Source of the DNA: Porphyromonadaceae bacterium UBA7176
Lineage (GTDB): Bacteria > Bacteroidota > Bacteroidia > Bacteroidales > Muribaculaceae
Reading direction: 5' to 3'
Assembly (NCBI GenBank): GCA_002491245.1
Contig: DKVO01000032.1
Location: 46,486 to 110,485 of the forward strand
DNA length: 64,000 nt
The notes under the pieces are model-generated. The model did no database searches and was not told where the DNA came from. It saw only the letters and a list, made by a program, of their open reading frames with translations. Shown piece after piece: positions 9,011 through 18,922 of the stretch. The translations under genes were made by a program, and so were the position numbers. Position 1 is the first letter of the stretch; every line of letters starts with the position of its first letter.

Positions 9011-9020
9011 CAGGTAAATG

Positions 9021-9047
9021 AAAAATCCCGCTGAATGCGGGATTTTT
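9021..9047. terminator. Bidirectional intrinsic terminator
   Basis: AAAAATCCCGC and GCGGGATTTTT are perfect 11-base arms around a 5-base loop. There are A/T runs on both sides, so it works in both directions between the TPR gene and the convergent ChaN-like gene, whose stop begins at its edge. Confidence 0.9.
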
Positions 9048-9920
9048 TCAGTATGTTGTGGTCATCGATTCGGGTACTGCGATGTAGAAATCGGCACGTC
9101 CGATATTGTCAGGGTCGAGTGTCGATATATCTTCCTGACGAACCGACGTCACTGTGGCTATCTTGAGTCCGGGACGGTAGTGATTGAGGTAGGGGATTAT
9201 GCCATCGCGGCCGTCGGAGTGGTATGACCCATTGATATGTATAAACGGTCCTGTCAGATTTGACGCTATGAACCAGGCCATTGTCGCATCTTTGATTGCC
9301 TGGGCCTCAGCCAGGCGTTGCATCTGTTCAGGTGTGCGGCGAGAGAGCATCATCATGGCTCCGAACTTGGAGGCATTTGCTTCAGCATCGTATTCAAACG
9401 GAATTGGCAACGGTGGCAACCACGATTTGGCAACAGATGAGAGCGAATCAAGGCAGGTGAGTCCATTTTCGTTTACAGCTGCGGCATAGCGGCGAGGTAC
9501 ATTTGTGGCGACGAAACGAAGGCCATTGTCTTTTGCATAATATACAACCGGATAATAGTCGGTCGAGAAGTTGTCCCACAGTCGCGCTTCGGCTTCGAAC
9601 CGGTCGAACGGTATCTGCCGATGCATATACTCGTCGAGAATTACCTGATTGTCGCTTTCGAGCATTTCTTCGCCGAGCACAAGAGTCTGGCCGTGGATGC
9701 GGTGGAGAGCTTCGGTGATGTTGAGTTCCATCCAGTGACTGATGGGGCAGTTGTGGTTCTCGCCAATAAACACCACATCGGCTTTTGCGAGCGAGTCGGT
9801 CATAACGTCGAACGAAATTTCCTTTCCTTCGTTGTCGAATAGGCGGTAAGCTGCCATATCTGCCGCTGATACTGATGCCGACAGGATGGAAAATGAGAGG
9901 TATGCTATGAATTTTTTCAT
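9048..9920 (-). CDS. ChaN-like haem-binding (Tiki/EreA-like) exported protein
   Basis: 290 residues with an N-terminal signal sequence (residues 1-20, cleavage near SVSAA-D). The family motifs of the ChaN/DUF399 haem-binding uptake group are present: GENHNCPISHWMELNI at 53-68 and HINGSYHSDGRDGIIPYL around 228-243. ChaN-type proteins bind haem or related cofactors outside the cytoplasm and are often iron-regulated. There is no lipobox cysteine here, unlike many family members. The gene lies 20 bases after the M16 peptidase gene and is probably the last gene of the SusC/SusD operon. Confidence 0.8.
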   Translation of the reverse strand: MKKFIAYLSFSILSASVSAADMAAYRLFDNEGKEISFDVMTDSLAKADVVFIGENHNCPISHWMELNITEALHRIHGQTLVLGEEMLESDNQVILDEYMHRQIPFDRFEAEARLWDNFSTDYYPVVYYAKDNGLRFVATNVPRRYAAAVNENGLTCLDSLSSVAKSWLPPLPIPFEYDAEANASKFGAMMMLSRRTPEQMQRLAEAQAIKDATMAWFIASNLTGPFIHINGSYHSDGRDGIIPYLNHYRPGLKIATVTSVRQEDISTLDPDNIGRADFYIAVPESMTTTY

Positions 9921-9940
9921 GTCGTGGTCAAGATTTGTTC

Positions 9941-12814
9941 TTATTTGAGGCTGGCCTTTTTATCACTCATGTAGAGGAGTACAAAAAGATCGGGGTTGAT
10001 ATACGATTTGAACGCATCGCGCATTTCTTCAGGCGTGATGGTGTTGATGATATTGTCATATTCCTCGAAGTCGGCGAGTGTCTCTCCGTTTTTGATAAGT
10101 CCTCCGATAATCTGCCGCCACATCGATGAAGCATATGGATTGAGGGCCTCGCGACGGGCTACGATACAACTTTGCTTGATATTTTCAAGCTCGGTGCTGT
10201 CGACAGGGTTGTTGCGCAAATCATCGACCACATGCATCATGGCTTCGTGTACCTGAGGCATGTTGTCGTTTTCGGCCGACGAATTTATATCGAAATAGAA
10301 GTATCCACGGGGTTTGCCTTCATATTGCAGCATCACATATGGCGAGTATACCAAAGCACGTTTTTCACGCAGCTCGGTGATGGTGTGGTTGCGAAGCAGA
10401 TTACTCATGATTTTGAGAACGAGCGAATTGCGCAAGCCCGGATTGTATTTTCCGAAAAAGAGATAGTCGAATGCCGTCTGAGTCGGATTTTCGTTGGGGA
10501 AACGTTGGGTAAGGGTATCGGTCGGCAAATCGAGTTTCGACGGGGTACTGTAGCGAGGAGATACATATGCAGGCATCCTGCCGAATACCGATGCGAAAGA
10601 GCGTGCCAGCGAGTCGGGCTTGAAATCGCCGCATACGATATATACGCTGCCATCGGTACGCCCGTATAGCTCCTTATAGAATGTAGCCATGCTGTCGAGG
10701 CTCATTTTACGGATGTTGTCGATACGGGCTTTGTCTTTGTCCTCTGCTTCTGCATATGCTCCTGAGTAATCGAGTGTATTGCCCATGAGTTCGTCCATAC
10801 GGATGAGCAGTTGGCGGTCGGGTGCCCTGTTGAGCATTTTTGTGAGTATTGACTCTTTGCCGTCATCTTCGAGCATTGATTGGCGTATCGATTCGAATTC
10901 GTCGTAAAGGAGTTGGGGATCAGTTATTTTTTCGTATACGAAGTTGAAGAATTCGTTGTGCTTCGAAGTCTCGAATGCACCGAGGAACCCATGCCAATCG
11001 TTTTCGAGCGTGGTGTTTAGCGCTATTCCTGATTGATAGAGATAGTCGCCGATTTGCCCTGCCTTGGCTATGCCTCCCATATCAATATAGCTTGCGGCGC
11101 CTCCGAGCAGCGGTAGTTTTTCGGCTTCGATAGAAGCGTATCCGCCGGGGCTTACGAGGCTGAAGAGCGATTGACCTTCTTCTTTTGTTGGCTTGAGCAG
11201 TAAGGTGATACCGTTCGAAAGGTGGTATTCGTAAAGATCGAGCCCCCGGTAGTAGTGCATATTATTGATACTCGATGGGTCGAAAGTATGTTTTTCGGCG
11301 AGGATTGCCGGTGTTTCTGCTACCGGGTCGGTCTTTTCTACAGGCTCAATAAATTCGTATGCCACCGATGGCATGGTAGAGCCATAGTTCCACCAGGCCG
11401 TTATGTCGTCGATACGGCAGTTTTCAGCCTTTCGTGGAGATGTATGGACCGCGATCAGAAGATTTTTGTCATAGTTGGCCATCCATTTAGAAAGGAGCTC
11501 GCGCACCTCCTCCGGAGTAATGGTCCTGACAGCTTCGATGAGTGCTTCGGCTTCTTCTCTGTTGGAGATGTAGCGGTCGCCTGAAATTATATAATCGGCG
11601 AAGTCGTCGCACCAACCGGCCGAACTGTTTTCACGGCCAGCGAGATTTTTGATATTTCTTATCCTGTTGTCGGCCTGGTATTTTATCTCATTTTCCGAAA
11701 AACCGTTTGCCAAAGTGTTGTGGACGATATTTGAGACTTTGGCCACGCAGGAGTCTACTGAAATATTCCTGTCGGCCGAAGCGCTGAATACGAGATGATT
11801 GGTGTTGCCAAGATACCAGGAGTCGGAGACATCACAGCGGACTCCCATGTCGCTGAAACGTTTTGTAAGGGCACTGACAAGTATCTTACCCATCTCTTTG
11901 GCTCGGGCATCATCTATTGTGCGGACCGTGATACCTTGGTGAGGTATGATGAGTTCAACCTGATCATGGGTGGTGAGCGAGTCGAGGTCGGTCATAATCT
12001 GACGCGAAGGAGTGTATTCAAGGTCGTAGTGGCGATAACCGTCCGTGTTGCCGCGTTTTAGAGATGAAAACTGGCGTTTTATCTCGTTTTCGACAGATAC
12101 GGGGTCGATGTCACCAACGACGACTATGGCTCCAAGCTGTGGCCTGTACCATTTTTTGTAATAGTTTTCGAGCGTTTTGGATGTCATGCGCTTGACTTCT
12201 TCCGGGGTGCCGAGAGGCATACGGGAGGCGAAGCGGCTCTGGCCTATCTTAAGATCATAGAACGGGTCTTCCTGCACAGTGCTGCGGAGCTCTTCGAGGA
12301 TAATGCCTTTTTCGGTCTCTACACGTTCGGGGTTGATTGTAAGCTCTGAGGTCCAGTCGCGTATGATCGACAATGGCTTGGAGAAACCGCTGCTTTTAAG
12401 TTCTTCTGTCACGGGAGTGGCGAAGAGATATATGGTGCGGTCATGTCCGGTGAAAGCGTTGATATCGATGCCGTAGCGCATACCGAGCGACTCGAGGTAG
12501 TTTACAGCTCCGCGGTCGGGAAAATGCTTCGATCCTCCGAATGCCATATGTTCCAAAAAATGGGCGGCACCTCCTTGGTTGTCGTCCTGCTGTACAGAGC
12601 CAACCTGCCACACAAGGCGGAACTCGGCGCGTTTTTCCGGATAATCGTTGGGGAGGATAAGATAATGGAGTCCATTCGGAAGATAACCCTCCACAGTACC
12701 TTCAGGCAAAGATATGGTATCTGTGATTTCTACTGCTCCGGTAGAAAAAACGAAAGACAGAGCTGCCGTTAAAAGGAAGCTCTGTCTGATATGTTTTTTT
12801 AGAAAATTTGTCAC
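9941..12814 (-). CDS. M16 family zinc metallopeptidase (pitrilysin/insulinase type)
   Basis: 957 residues. A signal sequence (residues 1-27) is followed by two tandem M16 halves. The inverted zinc motif HFLEH is at 85-89, and the downstream glutamate lies in the ETEKGIILEEL stretch around 165-175; the C-terminal half lacks the motif, as is normal. It cleaves peptides in a closed chamber, probably in the periplasm. The start is GTG at 12814; no ATG lies near, and the signal peptide fits. It sits 50 bases after the lipoprotein gene of the SusC/SusD locus and suggests that the imported substrate is peptide. Confidence 0.92.
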   Translation of the reverse strand: MTNFLKKHIRQSFLLTAALSFVFSTGAVEITDTISLPEGTVEGYLPNGLHYLILPNDYPEKRAEFRLVWQVGSVQQDDNQGGAAHFLEHMAFGGSKHFPDRGAVNYLESLGMRYGIDINAFTGHDRTIYLFATPVTEELKSSGFSKPLSIIRDWTSELTINPERVETEKGIILEELRSTVQEDPFYDLKIGQSRFASRMPLGTPEEVKRMTSKTLENYYKKWYRPQLGAIVVVGDIDPVSVENEIKRQFSSLKRGNTDGYRHYDLEYTPSRQIMTDLDSLTTHDQVELIIPHQGITVRTIDDARAKEMGKILVSALTKRFSDMGVRCDVSDSWYLGNTNHLVFSASADRNISVDSCVAKVSNIVHNTLANGFSENEIKYQADNRIRNIKNLAGRENSSAGWCDDFADYIISGDRYISNREEAEALIEAVRTITPEEVRELLSKWMANYDKNLLIAVHTSPRKAENCRIDDITAWWNYGSTMPSVAYEFIEPVEKTDPVAETPAILAEKHTFDPSSINNMHYYRGLDLYEYHLSNGITLLLKPTKEEGQSLFSLVSPGGYASIEAEKLPLLGGAASYIDMGGIAKAGQIGDYLYQSGIALNTTLENDWHGFLGAFETSKHNEFFNFVYEKITDPQLLYDEFESIRQSMLEDDGKESILTKMLNRAPDRQLLIRMDELMGNTLDYSGAYAEAEDKDKARIDNIRKMSLDSMATFYKELYGRTDGSVYIVCGDFKPDSLARSFASVFGRMPAYVSPRYSTPSKLDLPTDTLTQRFPNENPTQTAFDYLFFGKYNPGLRNSLVLKIMSNLLRNHTITELREKRALVYSPYVMLQYEGKPRGYFYFDINSSAENDNMPQVHEAMMHVVDDLRNNPVDSTELENIKQSCIVARREALNPYASSMWRQIIGGLIKNGETLADFEEYDNIINTITPEEMRDAFKSYINPDLFVLLYMSDKKASLK

Positions 12815-12864
12815 GTTTTTTAAGCTTGATTATGAAATGTGATTCAAAATTAGCTTATATTTCT

Positions 12865-14172
12865 TTATTTTGCAATAGTGTAAGAAACTTTAACGCGCGA
12901 ATATCCGTATTGGTCGGCGTGGTCGAAAGGAAACTCGAAAGTCATGACACCGTTGGCAAAATCGATGGAACCTTTGGGTGTCACATACAGGTTGTTTTCT
13001 TCAAGCTCCCAATAATCTTCGTCGATATCGTTGATACCGAGGTACATCTTTGGATCAGCCACGATGTTGTAGCCCATGAATTCTACAATTTCGGCATTTT
13101 GGGCTGCGAAAAGGTCGAGGTTGCGGTCCCAGGCGCTGAACTTGTAGCTGAAGGGGATCCATGATGTGTGACCGTTGTATGATGTATAATCCTCAAACAA
13201 CTCATTGTAGATTTTATCACCGTTTTTATCAAGCATATAATCAGCCTCACCTGTTGCTGTGAATTCGATTTCGGCAGTCTTGCTGGAGGCGTCATAATTT
13301 ACAATCTTGAAGTTGGGGAGGCTTACCTCGAAAGTCTCGGCTGTGTTTTCGTTCCAATTGAGAAGCTCCATCAGGCGTGTGCTGTTGGGCGAGTCTTCGA
13401 CGTCGAAATACTCCTTGTCCTTCACAGTGAGCTTAAGCATGGAGTCGTAGAGGTAGTCGGTCATACCCATAGGGTTCGACTCCATCGTGAGGGCGATGTT
13501 GTCGGCCGAAGCTTCCGAGCCGAGAGTGATCACACTTGTACCGCCGAGTTGGATCGTAGTAGGCTCTACGAATGGAGCTCGGTTGCCGTCGCCGGGAAAC
13601 TCTATGGTGCCTGTGAGCGAGATATTGCCCATCCAGGGAGTGAGGTCTATTCCTTTTTCTGCCTTGATCTGGGCAATAAGGGCTTTCTGTTCCTCGGTCA
13701 AACCGCCAAATATTGTTGGAGGTGTGACCGTAAAGGTGACGGCTTCTTTAAGCTCGAACTTGGATGTGTCCAGACTTTTTATTCCGAGCATCAGCGATAC
13801 TGTCTGTTCGATTTCTGCTCCGAGAGTCTTTACTTTGATATTGGCAGTGGTCGCACCTTTAGCTATAGTCACTGGGTTGTCGACTACCGTCAGTATGGAA
13901 TTGTCAGTTGGTGTCTGGTCTGATTTGGAACCGGTTAAAACGAAAGCGAAGTCGAATTCTGTGGCTTCGGCCAACGGAGCACTGAAGCGTACGCTGACAT
14001 CAATGTCGTCAGCATAGTCGGCGCTTATGTTTGTGGTGCCATCGGGTACTGCCAGATAGATTTTTGTAGTCAGTGTGGGTTCGTCGCCTTCATTTTTGTC
14101 GTCGGAGCAAGATATCAGGCCTGCCGAAGCAAGGAAAAGCGCGGCGCTTGCAAGAATTTTAGTTGCGTTCAT
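12865..14172 (-). CDS. SusC/SusD-associated surface lipoprotein (DUF4929-like)
   Basis: 435 residues with a lipoprotein signal ending LISC (Cys22) followed by SDDKNEGDEPT, the acidic tail that Bacteroidota use to export lipoproteins to the cell surface. The rest is beta-rich: an Ig-like region of about residues 35-150 and a larger domain to the end. It lies directly after SusD, where accessory binding lipoproteins are found. The DUF4929 label is from memory of similar loci and is tentative. Role inferred: helps the SusC/SusD pair capture substrate. Confidence 0.65.
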   Translation of the reverse strand: MNATKILASAALFLASAGLISCSDDKNEGDEPTLTTKIYLAVPDGTTNISADYADDIDVSVRFSAPLAEATEFDFAFVLTGSKSDQTPTDNSILTVVDNPVTIAKGATTANIKVKTLGAEIEQTVSLMLGIKSLDTSKFELKEAVTFTVTPPTIFGGLTEEQKALIAQIKAEKGIDLTPWMGNISLTGTIEFPGDGNRAPFVEPTTIQLGGTSVITLGSEASADNIALTMESNPMGMTDYLYDSMLKLTVKDKEYFDVEDSPNSTRLMELLNWNENTAETFEVSLPNFKIVNYDASSKTAEIEFTATGEADYMLDKNGDKIYNELFEDYTSYNGHTSWIPFSYKFSAWDRNLDLFAAQNAEIVEFMGYNIVADPKMYLGINDIDEDYWELEENNLYVTPKGSIDFANGVMTFEFPFDHADQYGYSRVKVSYTIAK

Positions 14173-14214
14173 AAATTATACTTATTGGTTGTTTAAATTC
14201 GGTTTTATATGCTC

Positions 14215-15621
14215 TTATTCGTCGAATGAGTTCTTGGGCCAGCCTTCGTTCTGGGTCATATTTTCGTTATATAGATATTCTTCGCGAGGTATGGGCCAGT
14301 TCCAGCGGTAATCGTCGGCATCAATACGCCTGTCGGGAGCCTGCGACACAGTCCAGTTGCTGAGTGCCGAGCGGCGGTAATGCTTGAGGTCGAAGAAGCG
14401 TTCGCCTTCGCCTACAAATTCTTTCTGTTTCTCAGTCAGGATAGCCTGAAGCAGCGGTGTACCCCTTAAGTTGGTGTCGATACCCGAGGCACCGCGAAGG
14501 TCGAGGTATTCGTTGACGATAGCTATGGCATCGGTATCCTTGTTTGCCAAAGCATAGGCCTGGGCCTGTATGAACACAGCTCCGGCAAGGCGTTGCTTGC
14601 TTATCATCGATATCGTCTTCTGTTTCTTGCGCATGGCGTTGTATTTTCCCATGTAAGGCTGGTAGCCGAGAGTTGAGGTCGTTACTGGATATACACTCCA
14701 TTCCTTGCGGCAGTCTCCATCTTCATAACTCTTTGCGAGAGTGGGATTGACAGAGAAGAAATCACCTGCATCTTTGTCGTACACGATGCTGATGTAGAAC
14801 CCTTCGGCTATGTTGATGTCTCCGTAAGTGAAGATGCGCTCGGCGCAATCAGAGTCAGACCAAAGGTCGGCGTATTCGTCGGATGATAGAGCATCCATAC
14901 CGATGGCGTTGATGATATCTCCGGCATGTTTTGCTGCTTCATCATAGTTGCCGCAGTATAATTCAGCTTCGGCAGCAAGATAACGTGCCGCGTTGACTGA
15001 TAACCAGTGGGTCGATGTCATGCTGCGGTTTCCGACACTCATGGCATCTTCTAACAAGCGTCGTATCTCGTTGATACTTTCGCGGACTGATGAGCGAGGC
15101 AAGGTCTGCATCTCCACTTTGTCTTTGATTACTATGGCGTCGGCATCAGGATTGTCATTATAGTCGGGGCCATAAAGTCGCAGAAGCTGGAAATAACAAT
15201 ATGCTTTGAGGGTCTTTGCTTCTGCCTCTATTTCCTTGATGAGTGCACGGTCTTCGTCGGTGTCTGTCGCTATGCCGGGAAGACGTTCGAGTACTGCATT
15301 GGCTCCGACAATTACTGTGTAGTATTGCGGCCAGGCAGTCAACGAAACGTCTTGTATCGACTGCGGTTGCCAGCGGTAGGCATTACCGGCTGTGGGGTTG
15401 GTGTTGGCCCAGTAAGTTGGGGTGAAGTCGTCGGAAAATACCGACAGGTCATACTCGAGGTTAGGGATGCCACTGTATGCTGTGGCGAGAAGCTCTCGGG
15501 CTGCCGTCGGGGTAGATATGGCGTCGGGGTCGGAAAACTGGTTTTCGTAGTCGACGTCGAGCGAACAAGCCGAGGCAAGAATTGAGGCTGCCGCCAATAT
15601 GGTGATATATCGTATGGGCAT
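14215..15621 (-). CDS. SusD/RagB family nutrient-binding lipoprotein
   Basis: 468 residues. The lipoprotein signal ends ILASAC (Cys19), with family features after it: an N-terminal region around residues 30-100, TPR-like helices through the middle (YCYFQLLRLYGPDY near 150), and the C-terminal RagB/SusD ending with EKQKEFVGEGERFFDLKHY and the closing WPIPREEYLYNENMTQNEGW. SusD proteins act as a lid on the SusC barrel. The gene starts 9 bases after the SusC stop. Confidence 0.93.
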   Translation of the reverse strand: MPIRYITILAAASILASACSLDVDYENQFSDPDAISTPTAARELLATAYSGIPNLEYDLSVFSDDFTPTYWANTNPTAGNAYRWQPQSIQDVSLTAWPQYYTVIVGANAVLERLPGIATDTDEDRALIKEIEAEAKTLKAYCYFQLLRLYGPDYNDNPDADAIVIKDKVEMQTLPRSSVRESINEIRRLLEDAMSVGNRSMTSTHWLSVNAARYLAAEAELYCGNYDEAAKHAGDIINAIGMDALSSDEYADLWSDSDCAERIFTYGDINIAEGFYISIVYDKDAGDFFSVNPTLAKSYEDGDCRKEWSVYPVTTSTLGYQPYMGKYNAMRKKQKTISMISKQRLAGAVFIQAQAYALANKDTDAIAIVNEYLDLRGASGIDTNLRGTPLLQAILTEKQKEFVGEGERFFDLKHYRRSALSNWTVSQAPDRRIDADDYRWNWPIPREEYLYNENMTQNEGWPKNSFDE

Positions 15622-15630
15622 GATCTGTTT

Positions 15631-18600
15631 TTAGAATGTTACGCTTAAGTTGAGAGTGACCACAGGCTGTATGGCAGCACCCATTTGTCCGGTCTCAGGG
15701 TCGGATTCGTTGTAAGGGGTGATGGTGAAGAGGTTTGAAGCCTGTATCGCTACCGAGGCATATTTGATTTTGTTATGTGTCTTGGCCAGTATGCGCTCCG
15801 GGAAACGGTAGCGGAGCGACAGCATCGACATGCGCAGATAATCGCTCTTGCCAGTGTTGTGTGTATTGGCGTAGTTGAGAGTCTCGATGGCGGCAGATGA
15901 GTAGAATGGCGAGGCGTATTTCTTGCCCGTATCGCCAACCTGGAGCCACATATCTGTCACGAGGCCGGCTATGGCGTTTTTGTTCACATTGTCGCGGTCG
16001 CGGACATATTGGTAGCTGTACTGGCGGTATCCGCCTGCCACCCAATAGAAGTCAGCGTCAAGTTCAAACTCCTTGTAGCCTATGCTGAGGTTTACCGTTC
16101 CGGTGTATGGCGGTGTCATATGACCGATTTCGATGAAGTCGTCGCGAGTGAGTTTTGTTTTGCCAGGCTCTATCTCGCGGTTGTCCTTGCCGATGAAGAC
16201 CGGTAGTCCAGTCACGGCATTGATGCCGCCCCAACGGAGGCCGTAGAGCATGTCATAAGCCTTGCCGACTTGGAAATCAGGAATAAGGGCATTGTCGGAG
16301 GTGTAGATTTTGTCGGCATAATAAAGGTCGACAACCTTATTGCGGTTATATGCCACTGAAGCACCCACGCGCAGGCGGAAGTCCGGTATCTCTTCGCCCA
16401 TGAGGGAATACGACCCACTCAACTCTATGCCTTCGTTCCGTAACACACCGATATTGCGCTTCATCATGCCGAAACCGTTCGATGCAGCCACGGGTACGTC
16501 GAGCAGGGCATCGGCGGTCTGGTGGCGGTACCATTGGAGGTCTACATTGAAATGCTTGAAAAGGCCTATCTGCACACCGGCGTCGATCGATGTAGTGTGC
16601 TCAGGTTTGAGGTCGGTGTTGTAGAGGGCGAGCAACTGCAGCATACGCATCACATCATAAGCGTTTTCGAGATAAGAGAACGTTGCGATGGTCTGCGCTG
16701 CCGATACTCCGGCAAGACTTGCGGTTTTGCCATACGACCCCTTGATGTTGAGTCGTGATAGCACTCCATTGTTCTTTAGGAATGCATAGCTTGTCGGAGT
16801 CCATCCAAGACCTGTGGCCCAGGCGCTGTTCCAACGCTTTTCCGACGGCAGGATTGAAGAACCGTCGAGTTTGTAGGTCGCAAAAAGATCGTAAGTATTG
16901 TCGAAAGTATAGCCTGCTACGGCACCTACACCAAGTTGTATCACTTTTTCTTTAAGTGATGATACCGACGGGCGTCGGCTACCTGTGATCGATTGGTTGA
17001 TAAGTGCAGCCGAGGGGTGATCGCCGACTCCATAACCGGTAAATCCGATATTGTCGGTGTTGGTCAGATAGTAGTCGTGGTTGACCGAGAATGTTAAGTT
17101 ATGGCGTTCGTCGAAAATCCGGTTGTAGAGTGCGCGGATGTTGTGGGTATAGTTGAGCACAGTATTTTTTGCCTTGGCGAGTTTACCCAGTTCGGCAGCC
17201 GGGAAACCGCTCTGCTGCTCAGAGTACGATGAGGCCGGAGTGAATTGTTGGCTTTCGGAAATCATGTAATCGAGACCTGCCACACCTGATATTTCGAAAC
17301 CCTCGAATGGGCGCAGGTTGATACTGCCCGAAGCTCCGCCGCGCTTATCGTTGCTGTTGCTTTGGTATTGTTCCATCAGGTCGGAGAAACGACGGTTGGG
17401 ATACGACCACAGCTTGTTGTTGCTTTTGCTTTCGTATGGGTTGAGGTTGTAGATGAGCGATGCCGGCGAGAACTCGCTGCCATTGGGCGATTTTGTGTCG
17501 GTATAGCCTCCGTCCATATTGAACGAGAAATAGCCTATGTTTCCAATCTGCTGGTCTATACCCAGACGCAGATTGGCGCGGAGGGTGCTGTTGCCCTTTA
17601 TCTGTCCGCCTTGGGTGGAGATGTTGCCGGAGAGAAAATACGACGTGCGTTCGTTGCCGCCACGCATCGACAGGTTGTGGTTCTGATAAAAAGCCATCCT
17701 CATCAGTTCGTCGAACCAATCGGTGTTTATGCCTCGTAGAGAGTCGAGTTTTTGTGCGCCGGCGGCAATAAGGGCATTCAAGTTGGGGTTGTTCTTCTCG
17801 TATCTGCGGTAGTAGTCTTCGCTATATCTGTATCCGGGGGCAGAAGGGTTGCCCATCAGACGCTCGAATTCGAGTTTCTCGCTGCTGTTCATCACCGATA
17901 CACCTCGACGGCCTTTGAATGTGGCACCCATATTCATGGAATATGTGATATCGACACCGCCTGACTTGGTGCCGCGTTTCGACGATATTTCGATAACGCC
18001 GTTGGCAGCCTTGATGCCGTAGAGGGCACAGGCGGCGGCATCCTTGAGGATTTTGATTTCGCGGATGTCCTGAGGGGCCAGAGTCATGAACGCTTCTGCC
18101 GAAATCACTTTGCCGTCGAGTACATACAGTGGCTCATTGGCAGCATCTCCGCCACGTAACGATTGGTTGCCGCGAATACGGATTTTGGGCTTGGAGCCAA
18201 GGTCGCCGGCGTTGGTGACGATAAGGCCGGGAACCGCTCCTTGCAGGGCCAGACCGATATTTGCCATCGGTTTCTCGTTGAGGCGCTTCATGTCGACAGT
18301 CTCGACTACGCCCGAACGCGCGCGGATGTCGATGTTGTTGATGTTGCTTTCGGCCTTGACGACGAGCTCGCCGAGCATCTCAACATTCTCCTGCATGGCG
18401 GCATCCTGCTGATCTTGGCCGAAATAGTCGAACTCAACTGTTTTCATTCCTACGCAAGAGAACACGATTTTGGCTCCTTTGGCAAATTTGCCGCGGAGCA
18501 AATAGAAACCGTCGGCATCGGTGATGGTGCCGTAAGGAAGGTTCTTTATTTTTACCACGACTCCGGGGAGTGTTTCGCCGGTATGGTCAGTCACCGTACC

Positions 18601-18705
18601 GGTAATCGTGACTTCTTTGCTTGGCTCTTTCGCTTGAATGGAGATTGGAATAGACAAGACTAAAAGCGAGAGTGCCAATAGTAAAATTACATAGCGATTC
18701 ATCAT
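15631..18705 (-). CDS. SusC/RagA family TonB-dependent outer-membrane transporter
   Basis: 1024 residues. A signal sequence (to QAK, about 26) is followed by a CarboxypepD_reg-like domain (VTITGTVTDHTGETLPGVVV to about 110), a TonB plug with the signature AACALYGIKAANGVIEI around 226-242, and a 22-strand barrel ending in a terminal Phe (LNLSVTF). The pair with SusD imports oligomers through the outer membrane using TonB energy. The first gene of the operon, with a clear promoter 18 bases upstream. Absence of glycosidases and presence of an M16 peptidase points to peptides, as for RagAB; that is inference. Confidence 0.93.
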   Translation of the reverse strand: MMNRYVILLLALSLLVLSIPISIQAKEPSKEVTITGTVTDHTGETLPGVVVKIKNLPYGTITDADGFYLLRGKFAKGAKIVFSCVGMKTVEFDYFGQDQQDAAMQENVEMLGELVVKAESNINNIDIRARSGVVETVDMKRLNEKPMANIGLALQGAVPGLIVTNAGDLGSKPKIRIRGNQSLRGGDAANEPLYVLDGKVISAEAFMTLAPQDIREIKILKDAAACALYGIKAANGVIEISSKRGTKSGGVDITYSMNMGATFKGRRGVSVMNSSEKLEFERLMGNPSAPGYRYSEDYYRRYEKNNPNLNALIAAGAQKLDSLRGINTDWFDELMRMAFYQNHNLSMRGGNERTSYFLSGNISTQGGQIKGNSTLRANLRLGIDQQIGNIGYFSFNMDGGYTDTKSPNGSEFSPASLIYNLNPYESKSNNKLWSYPNRRFSDLMEQYQSNSNDKRGGASGSINLRPFEGFEISGVAGLDYMISESQQFTPASSYSEQQSGFPAAELGKLAKAKNTVLNYTHNIRALYNRIFDERHNLTFSVNHDYYLTNTDNIGFTGYGVGDHPSAALINQSITGSRRPSVSSLKEKVIQLGVGAVAGYTFDNTYDLFATYKLDGSSILPSEKRWNSAWATGLGWTPTSYAFLKNNGVLSRLNIKGSYGKTASLAGVSAAQTIATFSYLENAYDVMRMLQLLALYNTDLKPEHTTSIDAGVQIGLFKHFNVDLQWYRHQTADALLDVPVAASNGFGMMKRNIGVLRNEGIELSGSYSLMGEEIPDFRLRVGASVAYNRNKVVDLYYADKIYTSDNALIPDFQVGKAYDMLYGLRWGGINAVTGLPVFIGKDNREIEPGKTKLTRDDFIEIGHMTPPYTGTVNLSIGYKEFELDADFYWVAGGYRQYSYQYVRDRDNVNKNAIAGLVTDMWLQVGDTGKKYASPFYSSAAIETLNYANTHNTGKSDYLRMSMLSLRYRFPERILAKTHNKIKYASVAIQASNLFTITPYNESDPETGQMGAAIQPVVTLNLSVTF

Positions 18706-18722
18706 TGGGTTGTTTTACCCTG

Positions 18723-18730
18723 CAAAAGTA
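18723..18730 (-). promoter_or_regulatory. -7 promoter element for the SusC/SusD operon
   Basis: TACTTTTG on the minus strand, ending 18 bases upstream of the first ATG of the SusC gene. Confidence 0.65.
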
Positions 18731-18857
18731 TGTAAAATAATGCAAACAACAAACATTCTGTAATATTTTTAAGTAATCTAATGAAAAATTTACCTAAAAA
18801 TAGGTAGTGTCTTTTATTTGTGATTAAAAAAAAGAGGTCTTTATGCTAAAAAAGAGA

Positions 18858-18890
18858 AAAGAGGTGCATCATGATGTGATACACCTCTTT
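18858..18890 (-). terminator. Intrinsic terminator after the small lipoprotein gene
   Basis: Arms AAAGAGGTG (18858-18866) and CACCTCTTT (18882-18890) with an inner ATCATGAT palindrome. On the minus strand the stem is followed by a T-rich run (TTTTCTCTTTTTT). It separates the lipoprotein gene from the SusC promoter. Confidence 0.8.
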
Positions 18891-18922
18891 GCATATTTTT
18901 ACGAGATTTAAGGCGGTAGTCT

